Source: Deltaproteobacteria bacterium (GTDB lineage Bacteria; Desulfobacterota_B; Binatia; UBA9968). From it: 16,997 nt of DNA. The notes under the pieces are model-generated. The model made no database searches and had not been told where the DNA came from. It worked only from the letters and a program-made list of their open reading frames with translations. Where the stretch lies: contig JAPUHZ010000146.1 in the NCBI GenBank assembly GCA_027297485.1, positions 1 to 16,997 of the forward strand, in the 5' to 3' direction. Position numbers and translations under genes: made by a program. Shown here one piece after another: positions 1 to 6,565 of this stretch (the stretch's first letter is position 1; each line of letters opens with the position of its first letter).

Positions 1-2
1 AT

Positions 3-452
3 GACAAGCTCTTTGTTCTGGCCCGATGCCTGTTCGAATACGAAAGGCAGACCCTCGACAAAGATTTGTTCGAGATCATTGTGGCCGACGTCGGCACGCC
101 GGAGGGCGTAAAGAAGATCGTCGACGAGTTCCGGGGACGGATGAATGTCCGGCTGGTAGTGAATCCACGGACCGAAAAGAAGGTTCGAAATCCCGCTAAC
201 GTAATCAATATGGCTTTGGCGGCGTGCCGGGGTTCTTTTAGACCTCATCAAACCAGCCAGGACGCAACTTACCGAGCAAACCCAAGCCCAGCACGGCTCC
301 GAGCCCAAAGAGAATTGACATTTTTAGCGTTGCGTCCGAGTGGCCCTACAAGGGGACCTCTCACGTGCTTAGATGAGTTCAGGATGCCATGGCACAAAGC
401 GTTAACTCTTCATTGTGACGCGATCTACTCCCGGAGAATGGTTTACCTTTAG
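3..452 (+). pseudogene. Truncated family-2 glycosyltransferase fragment
   Basis: The frame is open at the left edge, so the true start lies outside the window. Residues encoded by about 3-233 fit the N-terminal half of a GT-A fold glycosyltransferase. There is a strand ending in EIIVADVGT, where family 2 carries its first nucleotide-binding Asp, a helix with EGVKKIVDEF, a second strand RLVVNP, and the N-x-x-x-N-x-A helix (NPANVINMALAACRG) that precedes the DxD strand in this family. After ACRG the family pattern stops. The expected strand with the metal-binding DxD is absent, and the remaining codons up to the stop at 450-452 are Arg/Pro/Ser-rich and look like chance reading. I therefore read this as a gene broken near 233, close to the integrase and tRNA remnants on its right. 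The assignment rests on pattern recognition only. It could be a different Rossmann-like transferase. Confidence 0.45.
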
Positions 453-712
453 CAAATAGGTTAACACTCCGATTTGAATGACCGGGCCTCATGTAGATGG
501 TGAAAATTCCTACGTACCTCCTACATAGGGGTATTTCTAAAGGCAAACCAAAACCACCCCCCCTATGCTCTCCTAGAGGTGAAACCGTTTCACCTTTTCA
601 TGGCTTTTAGGGTATCTTTCAGGGATTTTTAGGGATAGGCTTGTGGCATAAACATCTGAAGAAAAGTGAGGAGTAACAAAAATATATAAGCAAAAGCTGA
701 GGCTTGTCTTCA
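453..712. other. Gene-free stretch with inverted and direct repeats
   Basis: I see no convincing gene here. It holds an imperfect palindrome at 515-533 (TACC, one extra T, CCTA, CA, TAGG, GGTA). It also has a perfect 8-bp hairpin at 577-595 and three copies of TTTYAGGG at 605-612, 617-624 and 627-634, spaced 12 and 10 bases apart. Base use is AT-rich compared with the coding part of the window. Confidence 0.5.
577..598 (+). terminator. Possible weak terminator or operator hairpin
   Basis: AGGTGAAA (577-584) and TTTCACCT (588-595) form a perfect 8-bp stem with loop CCG, followed by TTT. The stem is AU-rich in its upper part and the T tract is short. A protein-binding inverted repeat is as likely as a terminator. 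Confidence 0.3.
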
Positions 713-1084
713 TCAACTGTTTTTTCTCCTTCTATACTTGGCAAGCATAAGGTTGTGGGTTCGACCCCAATCACCCACTCCACTCTTAAGCCTCTGATTG
801 TTCAGGGACTTTTTTATTCGAACTGGTGCATGGGCATTCACATCTGATTTGTCTCTCTCCTTAAGTTTTCCCAAGGTTTCACTTTCAAGGATCAAAGTTT
901 TGATATTTTTTCGCCCTGTATCGGCTTGGGAAAGGGACTTGGAATAGTGTTCTTGTAATGTCCTGATACTGTCCCCTGTTTTAGCCGAAGCAAATTGCGC
1001 CTTTGCCCCGATGGAGAAGAGAACGTTGCGGGAGGAGCAAGGGTTTCGGACCTTCCAAGTCCTTCCTGTTAATCCTGAGTGCCC
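713..1084 (-). pseudogene. Tyrosine recombinase (integrase) C-terminal remnant
   Basis: The minus-strand frame is open from a TAG at 1085-1087 down to the TGA at 713-715, about 123 residues. It has no recognisable N-terminal or core-binding domain. The segment NVLFSIGAKAQFAS, then KTGDSIRTLQEHYSK, matches the end of phage-type integrases. There, Arg-His (here Arg-Asn) precedes a helix, a Gly-His (here Gly-Asp) box follows, and the nucleophilic Tyr sits in an E-H-Y context. The last 20 or so residues (GVGDWGRTHNLMLAKY) are simply the tRNA 3' half read in reverse, as happens when an integrase gene runs into its own attachment core. The N-terminal catalytic Arg and the rest of the protein are missing, so it is inactive. 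The fragment could have been active as part of an integrative element that used this tRNA. No homology search was possible. Confidence 0.5.
733..782 (+). other. tRNA 3'-half remnant, probable attachment-site core
   Basis: The sequence can be folded as the right half of a tRNA. An anticodon arm uses TATAC (733-737) and GCATA (745-749), with one A/C mismatch, around the loop TTGGCAA (738-744). A 5-base variable region (750-754) follows. The T arm GTGGG/CCAAT encloses the loop TTCGACC (760-766), with one mismatch and one G-U pair. A 7-base acceptor strand 772-778 is followed by one base and then CCA at 780-782. Read literally the anticodon would be GGC, but the arm is damaged so I do not assign an amino acid. 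No D-arm or 5' acceptor strand is visible upstream. A tRNA 3' half next to an integrase remnant is the known form of an integrative-element attachment core. Calling it such is an inference from position. Confidence 0.45.
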
Positions 1085-1087
1085 CTA

Positions 1088-1116
1088 TTGACATGTAATC
1101 CATACTTTACTAAAAG
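1088..1116 (+). promoter_or_regulatory. Possible sigma-70 promoter for the solute-binding gene
   Basis: A perfect TTGACA at 1088-1093 is followed 17 bases later by TAAAAG at 1111-1116, a weak -10 match (4 of 6). It lies upstream of the structured leader and of the gene at 1333. The -35 is good and the -10 poor, so this is only a candidate. Confidence 0.3.
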
Positions 1117-1140
1117 CTCAAGCTAACCTTTGAGTAATAG

Positions 1141-1290
1141 CCTCCCCGCAGCTTTGACAAGGCTTACAGTGTGTTGTGAGGCCTAAGGGGAGGAACGGGA
1201 TACCGTTCCTCCGAGGGGGCAAATGAAGGGAAGAGTTTAAGGCCGGCTGCTCTGGCAATTTTTATCGCCAGAATAGACTGGCTTTTTTAT
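1141..1290 (+). promoter_or_regulatory. Structured leader with competing hairpins and terminator
   Basis: A perfect 10-bp hairpin with GATA loop occupies 1189-1212 (GGAGGAACGG and CCGTTCCTCC). Its left arm overlaps GGGGAGG (1187-1193), which is also the exact complement of CCTCCCC at 1141-1147, so two folds compete. Further down, CTGGC (1252-1256), GCCAG (1268-1272) and CTGGC (1279-1283) also compete. Pairing of the second and third gives a hairpin directly followed by TTTTTT, a terminator. Pairing of the first and second would remove it. This is the layout of an attenuator or riboswitch-like leader. I do not recognise a known riboswitch consensus in it. The regulated gene would be the solute-binding gene 40 bases downstream. 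Confidence 0.4.
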
Positions 1291-1291
1291 T
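1268..1291 (+). terminator. Rho-independent terminator or attenuator
   Basis: GCCAG (1268-1272), a 6-base loop, CTGGC (1279-1283), then six T and further AT-rich sequence. The stem is only 5 bp. It sits between the candidate promoter and the start at 1333, so it would attenuate that gene rather than end an upstream one. Confidence 0.4.
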
Positions 1292-1332
1292 TTATAAGAT
1301 TTGCTTCACAAATAGGAAAGGAGGAAAAAATT

Positions 1333-2364
1333 ATGAGTAAGAGATTTTTATATTGTTTAGTTGGGCTTACCGTCGTTGTTGGTCTGTCGACCACAGCTTT
1401 GGGTGAACAATTCTATAAAGGCAAGACCCTTCGGTTCGTCGTGGGTTTCTCTCCCGGGGGAGGTTACGATACTTACACCCGTGCGGTTGCCCGCCATATC
1501 GGCAAATACATCCCGGGACACCCTACCCCTATTGTGCAGAACATGACCGGTGCTGGAAGCCTCATTGCTGCACACTACATGTCAAAGAGGGCCAAACCGG
1601 ACGGCCTAACCATAGGGGTCTGGAATGGTGCCATTATTTTGCGGTCTGTGCTCGGCGACCGAGCGATCAAGTTCAAACCTGACAGCTTCGGCTGGATTGG
1701 CACTCCGAGCGTCGGGTTGCCTGGTTGTGCCATTATGGGCTTTACTGGTCTAAGAACACTTGAAGATATCCTGAAATCCAAGAAACGCATCAAGATGGGC
1801 TCCACGAGATCCGGGACCACTCTCGCCCTGCCGAAGATCCTGAACAAAACTCTGGGAACTAAATTTGAGGTCATTACTGGCTACAGCGGGACCTCCACGG
1901 TCCGCATTGCCATGCAGAAAAGAGAGGTGGATGGCGCCTGCTAGAGCTGGGAGTCGATGCGGGTCACAGCCAGGTCCATGCTGGATGCAAAGGGGGATGA
2001 TAGGTTAATCCCATTCATCACTCACGGGAACTCACAAGACCCAGAAGTCAGGGAGCTTCCCCGCCTTAGCGAGGTCATGAAAGGTAAGAAGAGCCTGGCT
2101 ATGCTCAAGGCGTGGCTTCCGCAGTACAACTTCCAAAGGCCCCTGTCGTTGCCTCCAGGGACACCCAGGGACAGATTGATCACGTTGCGTAAGGCCTTTA
2201 AGGCTACTCTGAAAGACCCCCAGTTCCTCGCCGAGGCCGAGAAATCCAAACTAATCATCACGTATGTGTCCGGGGAACAGATTGAAAAATATGTTGATCA
2301 AATATTAGCAATATCGTCGGAGGCAAAGGAGGCTCTCCAGTTCCTGGTCAGAAAGACGAGATAA
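1333..2364 (+). pseudogene. Bug/TctC-type solute-binding protein with in-frame amber codon
   Basis: The product belongs to the tripartite tricarboxylate transporter (TTT) receptor family, periplasmic proteins that capture organic acids or other small ligands. An N-terminal signal peptide is evident: basic MSKR, a hydrophobic core at about 5-22, and a likely cleavage after ALG at 22-24. The family's opening follows with KTLRFVVGFSPGGGYDTYTR, then IVQNMTGAGS and PDGLTIGVW. The start has a strong GGAGG at 1319-1323 with about 8-9 bases spacing. The frame is intact for 344 codons, the normal family length, except for TAG at 1942-1944 (codon 204). It continues in frame as SWESM and onward to the natural stop at 2362-2364. 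A single change of a Trp codon TGG to TAG would explain it. No TctA/TctB permease genes are next to it, which is common for orphan members of this family. The second half has no good ribosome site of its own. Confidence 0.75.
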
Positions 2365-2758
2365 GGCTCTGCAGCCCGACTTGACGGGCCAGCGTCCGAC
2401 AGAGTTCGATCTCCAATACCCGCCCCGCTTTTGGGCCTCTGATTTCTCTAAGCTCAGGGGAATTTGGAACTTTGACTTAGTCGATTCAGTTATATTGTTA
2501 ACTTGATCGTAGGATAAGTGGTGTCAACTCACCTTCATTTATGGCGCTTAAGTTCACAGTTTTTATCATTGTACTGTTTTTACCGCTCGCCGGACTCATC
2601 CTTTCCAGAGATGGGATTTCCCACCGTCAAAAAGCTCCCGCAATCGCGGAAGTTGATTTGAATATTAGCATACCCCGCGGCCAGCCGTGGGCACATAACC
2701 GATGGGGTTTCCAAAGGGGAGAAGCGGGTGCTCTTCCCCCGTAGATCTTCCCTTGGGC

Positions 2759-2804
2759 CGACCTCGGGGTTCCAAACCCCGTGGTCGATATAATTTGATT
2801 TTTT
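2759..2804 (+). other. Strong interrupted hairpin with downstream T run
   Basis: CGACC (2759-2763) pairs with GGTCG (2783-2787), then a T/T mismatch, then CGGGGTT (2765-2771) pairs with AACCCCG (2775-2781) around a CCA loop. A T6 run at 2799-2804 lies 11 bases past the stem, too far for a standard terminator. It may be a processed or protective RNA structure, or a degenerate terminator. Confidence 0.35.
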
Positions 2805-2897
2805 AAAGAAACTAAATATTGAGCAATTTGGCAAAAACACCTCGAGGGACCTGAAGAGATCGCGGGTAAGGTCATTGACGCCCGTGATTGGCATAGT

Positions 2898-2918
2898 GCC
2901 CCAGGTGGGGCTTTTTTT
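2898..2918 (+). terminator. Rho-independent terminator upstream of arsM
   Basis: GCCCC (2898-2902), loop AGGT, GGGGC (2907-2911), then seven T (2912-2918). This is a textbook GC stem and T tract on the plus strand. It would insulate the arsenic operon from transcription coming from the left, or act as an attenuator if the arsM promoter lies further upstream. Confidence 0.75.
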
Positions 2919-2956
2919 CGTCAACTCCTGGAAGATAAAACATAGAAAACTTTCCT

Positions 2957-2985
2957 TTGACATCAAAGGCTTCTCCTGCAAGATT
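2957..2985 (+). promoter_or_regulatory. Possible promoter for the arsM operon
   Basis: A perfect TTGACA at 2957-2962 lies between the terminator and arsM. At 17 bases spacing the -10 position reads AAGATT (2980-2985), a poor match; TAAGAT at 2985-2990 is better but too far away. The location suits a promoter. The -10 does not clearly support it, and no ArsR-type operator palindrome was recognised. Confidence 0.25.
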
Positions 2986-3049
2986 AAGATTCCTGTAAGA
3001 CGAAAAGGTAACGCTGTTTCAAGACCGCTAAAGATGGGAAGGAGGACTT

Positions 3050-4252
3050 ATGAGTGAGCGAGCAGAGATCGAAGAAGCTAGCCAAGAAAACGGCAGGGCG
3101 CTCGATTATGAAGGGGAGGTGCTCCGACGCTATGAGAGGGCCGCCAGGGAGGTTGAAGTCGGATTATGTGTTCCTGTCAGCTATGACCGGTCACTCCTGG
3201 AAGTTATTCCGAGCGAAATCGTAGAGAAGGACTACGGCTGTGGAGACCCTTCCAGATATGTGGGAGAAGGGAAAACGGTGCTCGATCTCGGCTCCGGAAG
3301 CGGAAAGGCCTCTTATATCATGGCTCAGATCGTTGGGCCGAGGGGCAAAGTCATCGGGGTCGATTTCAATGAAGAGATGCTTGCCCTGGCCCGAAAGTAT
3401 CAAGATCCCATAGGGAAGAGTCTCGGCTACCACAATGTGGAGTTTCGCCGTGGCCGGATACAGGATTTAAGGGTCAACCTGGGTCTCGTGGACGAATATC
3501 TGGCAGTCCATCCTGTCCGTTCCGCCAGCGATCTTATTAAGTTGCGCGAGTTTGAGGAGAAGATTTCGGACGAGCACCCTTTGGTCCCGAACGAGTCCAT
3601 CGATGTGATCGTTTCCAACTGCGTGCTGAATTTAGTCCGGCCCAAAGATAAGGAGGAGCTCTTTTCGGAGATGTATCGTGTCCTTAAAAGGGGCGGGAGG
3701 ATCGCCATATCGGACATCGTCAGCGATGAACCTGTGCCCGGCCATCTAAAAAACGACCCGGAGCTCTGGAGCGGTTGTGTCTCTGGGGCCTTTGAAGAGG
3801 AGGCGCTCCTTCGCGCTTTTGAAGAGGCCAAGTTCTACGGGATTCGAGTCGAAGAAATGAGGTCAGAGCCTTATCAAACAATCGAGGGGATCGAGTTTCG
3901 CTCAATTACGATTACTGCCACCAAGGGAAAGGAAGGACCTTGTATAGAGCGAAACCAAGCGGTGATCTACCGAGGGCCGTGGAAACAGGTGGAAGACGAC
4001 GACCATCATATTCTATCCCGAGGGATGCGGATGGCTGTCTGCGATAAAACCTACCAGATCTACTCTAAACCACCTTATCAGGACCAGTTCATCTTCATTT
4101 CGCCGAAGGAGGAGATCCCTTTGGAGGGGGCCGGAGTTTTTGACTGTTCGCGTCCCAACAGGCGTCATCCACGCGAAACGAAAGGAAAAGATTATCATGT
4201 GACCGTGAGTTCACCCAGTAGCTGTGCCCCTGGGAGCGCCTGCTGCCCATAA
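3050..4252 (+). CDS. arsM: ArsM-type arsenite S-adenosylmethionine methyltransferase
   Basis: A 400-residue cytosolic protein, predicted to transfer methyl groups from S-adenosylmethionine to trivalent arsenic. The class-I methyltransferase fold is clear: motif I DLGSGSG at 79-85, the acidic end of strand 2 in VIGVDFNEEM at 101-110, and SNCVLNLV at 189-196. The ArsM signature ELWSGCVSGAF (238-248) is also present. Cys64 (YGCGDP), Cys191 and Cys243 fall where ArsM proteins carry their arsenic-binding cysteines. After about residue 290 comes an extension (GPCIERNQAVIYRGPWKQVE onward), seen in long bacterial members, with Cys298, Cys331 and Cys366. It ends in a Cys-rich tail (Cys392, Cys398, Cys399). 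The start follows a strong AAGGAGG at 3039-3045 with short spacing. The next gene starts 13 bases after the stop, so they are probably cotranscribed. Selenium or another metalloid is a possible alternative substrate. Confidence 0.85.
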   Translation: MSERAEIEEASQENGRALDYEGEVLRRYERAAREVEVGLCVPVSYDRSLLEVIPSEIVEKDYGCGDPSRYVGEGKTVLDLGSGSGKASYIMAQIVGPRGKVIGVDFNEEMLALARKYQDPIGKSLGYHNVEFRRGRIQDLRVNLGLVDEYLAVHPVRSASDLIKLREFEEKISDEHPLVPNESIDVIVSNCVLNLVRPKDKEELFSEMYRVLKRGGRIAISDIVSDEPVPGHLKNDPELWSGCVSGAFEEEALLRAFEEAKFYGIRVEEMRSEPYQTIEGIEFRSITITATKGKEGPCIERNQAVIYRGPWKQVEDDDHHILSRGMRMAVCDKTYQIYSKPPYQDQFIFISPKEEIPLEGAGVFDCSRPNRRHPRETKGKDYHVTVSSPSSCAPGSACCP

Positions 4253-4265
4253 ACACTAAAAAGAC

Positions 4266-6524
4266 ATGAAAAATCTTAAGACGATCCTCATAGCAGTTGC
4301 CTTGGTAGCCGTCGGAATTAGCCTTCTTTTCCTGCCGGTGCGGCAGTGGTTCCTGCAACTTGAAGGACAGGTGGAGAGTCTGGGGGCAGCGGGGCCAGTG
4401 GCTGTTGCCTTGGCTTATGTGGTTATGACAGTCCTGCTGATCCCCGGTAGTGCCATCACGATCGGAGCCGGAACCATTTTTGGCTTGGGGATCGGAGTGC
4501 CGGTGGTCATCTTCGGCGCAAACGTTGGTGCCCTTTGCTCGTTCCTCCTGGCCCGCACGTTCCTCCGGAAGAAGGTGCTATACTGGGCCAAGTCCAATCC
4601 CAAGTTCAGTTCTCTGGACCGCGCCATCGGCCGTCAGGGATTCAAGATGGTTTTACTTTCCCGATTGAGTCCGGCGTTTCCCTTCACTCTTCTGAACTAC
4701 CTGCTAGGACTCACCTCCGTTCGCACGGGCTCCTACGCCCTGGCCAATCTCTTGGGCATGCTGCCCGGCACTTTTCTGTATGTATATATCGGCGCAACGG
4801 CGCGTGACGCATTAGCAGGGGAAATAACAAGTGGTCCTAGTCTCTTCCAGCAAAGTCTTAAATTTGTTGGTTTGGCAGCGACGATTGCTGTTGTGGTAAT
4901 TGTCACTCGGATGGCGCGAAGAGCGATGCGGGAGGTCGAAGGGGGTCAAAGCAATTCTCATCGGTCCAACAAGCATGCTTCAGGAGAGGGACCGAATCAT
5001 ACAAGGACTCCGATTGATCGGATGATGCTGGTCGATGATCCTCATGATCGCCGACTTATCGAAAACTGTCATCCCTCGAATTGGACTAACCCCAAGCCCA
5101 GAGAGAAGTATAACCTCGTGGTTGTGGGCGCAGGGACGGCTGGTCTGGTTAGTGCTGCGGGGGCTGTGGGGCTAGGGGCCAAGGCCGCTCTGATCGAACG
5201 GGCCTTACTTGGAGGTGATTGCTTGAACGTGGGTTGTGTCCCTTCCAAAGGGGTCATACGTGCCTCGCGAGCTGCCTTTGACGTGCAAGATGGGAATACC
5301 TTTGGCGTTCACCTCAGCAAGGAGCCGATCGTCAATTTCACCGAGGTTATGGAGCGCATGCGCCGACTGCGTGCCGGCATCAGCCATCATGATTCGGCGC
5401 AGCGCTTTAACGATCTGGGTGTCGATGTATATATCGGTAGCGGAAAATTCGTAGGACCTTCCACGATAGAGGTAGACGGTAGCCGTTTGGAGTTTGACCG
5501 TGCAGTGGTCGCCACGGGAGCTCGGGCCTCTGAGCCGGGGATTCCGGGATTAAGAGAGGCTGGGTATTACACCAACGAGACTATTTTTACCCTTACAGAA
5601 CTTCCCCGGCGGATTGTAGTGATCGGGGCAGGTCCCATCGGCTGCGAACTGGCTCAATCATTTCAGAGGTTTGGGAGCCAGGTGACCTTGTTAACACACG
5701 GGGAAAGGATTTTACCAAAAGAGGATGAGGATGTTGTTGAAATCCTTCACAAACAGATGGAAAAAGAGGGGATGCGGATCCTGTGTCGAACGGAAGTCCC
5801 ACGCGTTGAAGTAAAGGGAGGGGAAAAGATTGTTACGCTTCTACGCGACGGTCAAAAGGAAAACGTCGCATGCGATGCCGTTATAGTTGCTGTCGGCCGT
5901 ACAGCGAATATAGAGGGGCTAGGGCTGGAAGTGGCGGGTGTGAAGTTCTCGCGGTACGGCGTGGAAGTCGATGACCGATTGCGCACGACCAACCCCAGGA
6001 TCTACGCTGCGGGTGACATATGCTCGCGTTTTAAGTTCACCCACGCTGCTGACGCCATGGCCCGTATTGTTCTAGCCAATGCCCTGTTTTACAGCCGGCG
6101 CAAGGCAAGCAGTCTGGTGATACCCTGGTGTACTTATACGGATCCGGAGATCGCTCATGTAGGATACTACGAAAAGGAAGCGCAGGCGGCTGGCTACCAG
6201 GTTGGGACCCTTACAGAAACACTCGATCATGTTGACCGTGCCATTCTGGACGGCGATGAGCAGGGGTTGGCAAGGGTCCACTACGACAGGAAGAGAGGCA
6301 AAATCCTGGGTGGGACCATTGTTGCCCGCCATGCCGGGGAAATGATCAGCGAGCTGACCCTAGCCATAACCACGGGACAGAAGATAGGCGCCCTGGCCTC
6401 CACCATCCACCCTTATCCCACTCAGACTGAAGTGCTAAAGAGGATCGGGGATTCGTACATGCGGGAGAAGCTGACGCCAAGGGTGAAGGCAATGTTCAAG
6501 AAGTGGTTTGCGTGGAGAAGGTAG
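4266..6524 (+). CDS. VTT/DedA membrane domain fused to MerA-like disulfide reductase
   Basis: A 752-residue two-part inner-membrane protein. Residues 1 to about 220 are a TVP38/TMEM64 (VTT, SNARE-associated/DedA) domain: hydrophobic segments near 5-27, 45-100 and 140-185, the motif IPGSAITIGAGTIFG, and a last hydrophobic helix near 199-215. A polar linker rich in His, Ser and Asn (about 220-278) leads to a flavoprotein disulfide reductase. This has the FAD-binding VVVGAGTAG at 285-293, redox-active Cys319 and Cys324 in GDCLNVGCVPSK, the NAD(P)-binding VVIGAGPIG at 451-459, and the dimer interface with WCTYTDPEIAHVGY (621-634). The HPYPTQTE block (715-722) carries the active-site His and Glu partner. 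It lacks the N-terminal HMA domain and the C-terminal Cys pair of true mercuric reductase, so Hg(II) reduction should not be assumed. Context suggests handling of an oxidised metalloid or thiol at the membrane. It lies between arsM and a TIGR04283-type glycosyltransferase. Confidence 0.85.
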   Translation: MKNLKTILIAVALVAVGISLLFLPVRQWFLQLEGQVESLGAAGPVAVALAYVVMTVLLIPGSAITIGAGTIFGLGIGVPVVIFGANVGALCSFLLARTFLRKKVLYWAKSNPKFSSLDRAIGRQGFKMVLLSRLSPAFPFTLLNYLLGLTSVRTGSYALANLLGMLPGTFLYVYIGATARDALAGEITSGPSLFQQSLKFVGLAATIAVVVIVTRMARRAMREVEGGQSNSHRSNKHASGEGPNHTRTPIDRMMLVDDPHDRRLIENCHPSNWTNPKPREKYNLVVVGAGTAGLVSAAGAVGLGAKAALIERALLGGDCLNVGCVPSKGVIRASRAAFDVQDGNTFGVHLSKEPIVNFTEVMERMRRLRAGISHHDSAQRFNDLGVDVYIGSGKFVGPSTIEVDGSRLEFDRAVVATGARASEPGIPGLREAGYYTNETIFTLTELPRRIVVIGAGPIGCELAQSFQRFGSQVTLLTHGERILPKEDEDVVEILHKQMEKEGMRILCRTEVPRVEVKGGEKIVTLLRDGQKENVACDAVIVAVGRTANIEGLGLEVAGVKFSRYGVEVDDRLRTTNPRIYAAGDICSRFKFTHAADAMARIVLANALFYSRRKASSLVIPWCTYTDPEIAHVGYYEKEAQAAGYQVGTLTETLDHVDRAILDGDEQGLARVHYDRKRGKILGGTIVARHAGEMISELTLAITTGQKIGALASTIHPYPTQTEVLKRIGDSYMREKLTPRVKAMFKKWFAWRR

Positions 6525-6565
6525 TCGCCTATTCCGGAAGCATTTTCTTTTGCAGACGCTAAATC

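Larger units (their letters stand above)
2365..3049. other. Gene-poor stretch between pseudogene and arsM
   Basis: No convincing gene is visible over about 685 bases. It contains a short GCCCG/CGGGC stem at 2374-2389 just after the solute-binding gene, without a T tract. A strong interrupted hairpin lies at 2759-2787, a canonical terminator at 2898-2918, and a possible promoter at 2957-2985 for arsM. A 67-codon frame at 2541-2744 begins with a hydrophobic stretch but has no ribosome-binding site and no family resemblance. A 40-codon open frame at 2823-2942 has protein-like composition but no start codon. Confidence 0.5.

Noticed and set aside
238..321. 27-codon minus-strand frame with a Gly/Leu-rich hydrophobic stretch ending KLRPGWFDEV
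   Set aside because: It resembles a membrane tail or sorting signal, but a stop lies 10 codons upstream of the ATG and there is no ribosome site. It is too short to support.
2541..2744. 67-codon frame with a hydrophobic N-terminus
   Set aside because: It has no ribosome-binding site, the part after the hydrophobic stretch looks like random reading, and no family is recognised. The overlapping reverse frames are equally long.
2580..2981. 133-codon minus-strand frame between the pseudogene and arsM
   Set aside because: The composition is unlike a real protein, it has no ribosome site, and it runs through the plus-strand terminator and hairpin.
4266..6524. Annotation as mercuric reductase (merA)
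   Set aside because: The HMA domain and C-terminal Cys pair are missing and no other mer genes are nearby. Only the general disulfide-reductase core is shared.
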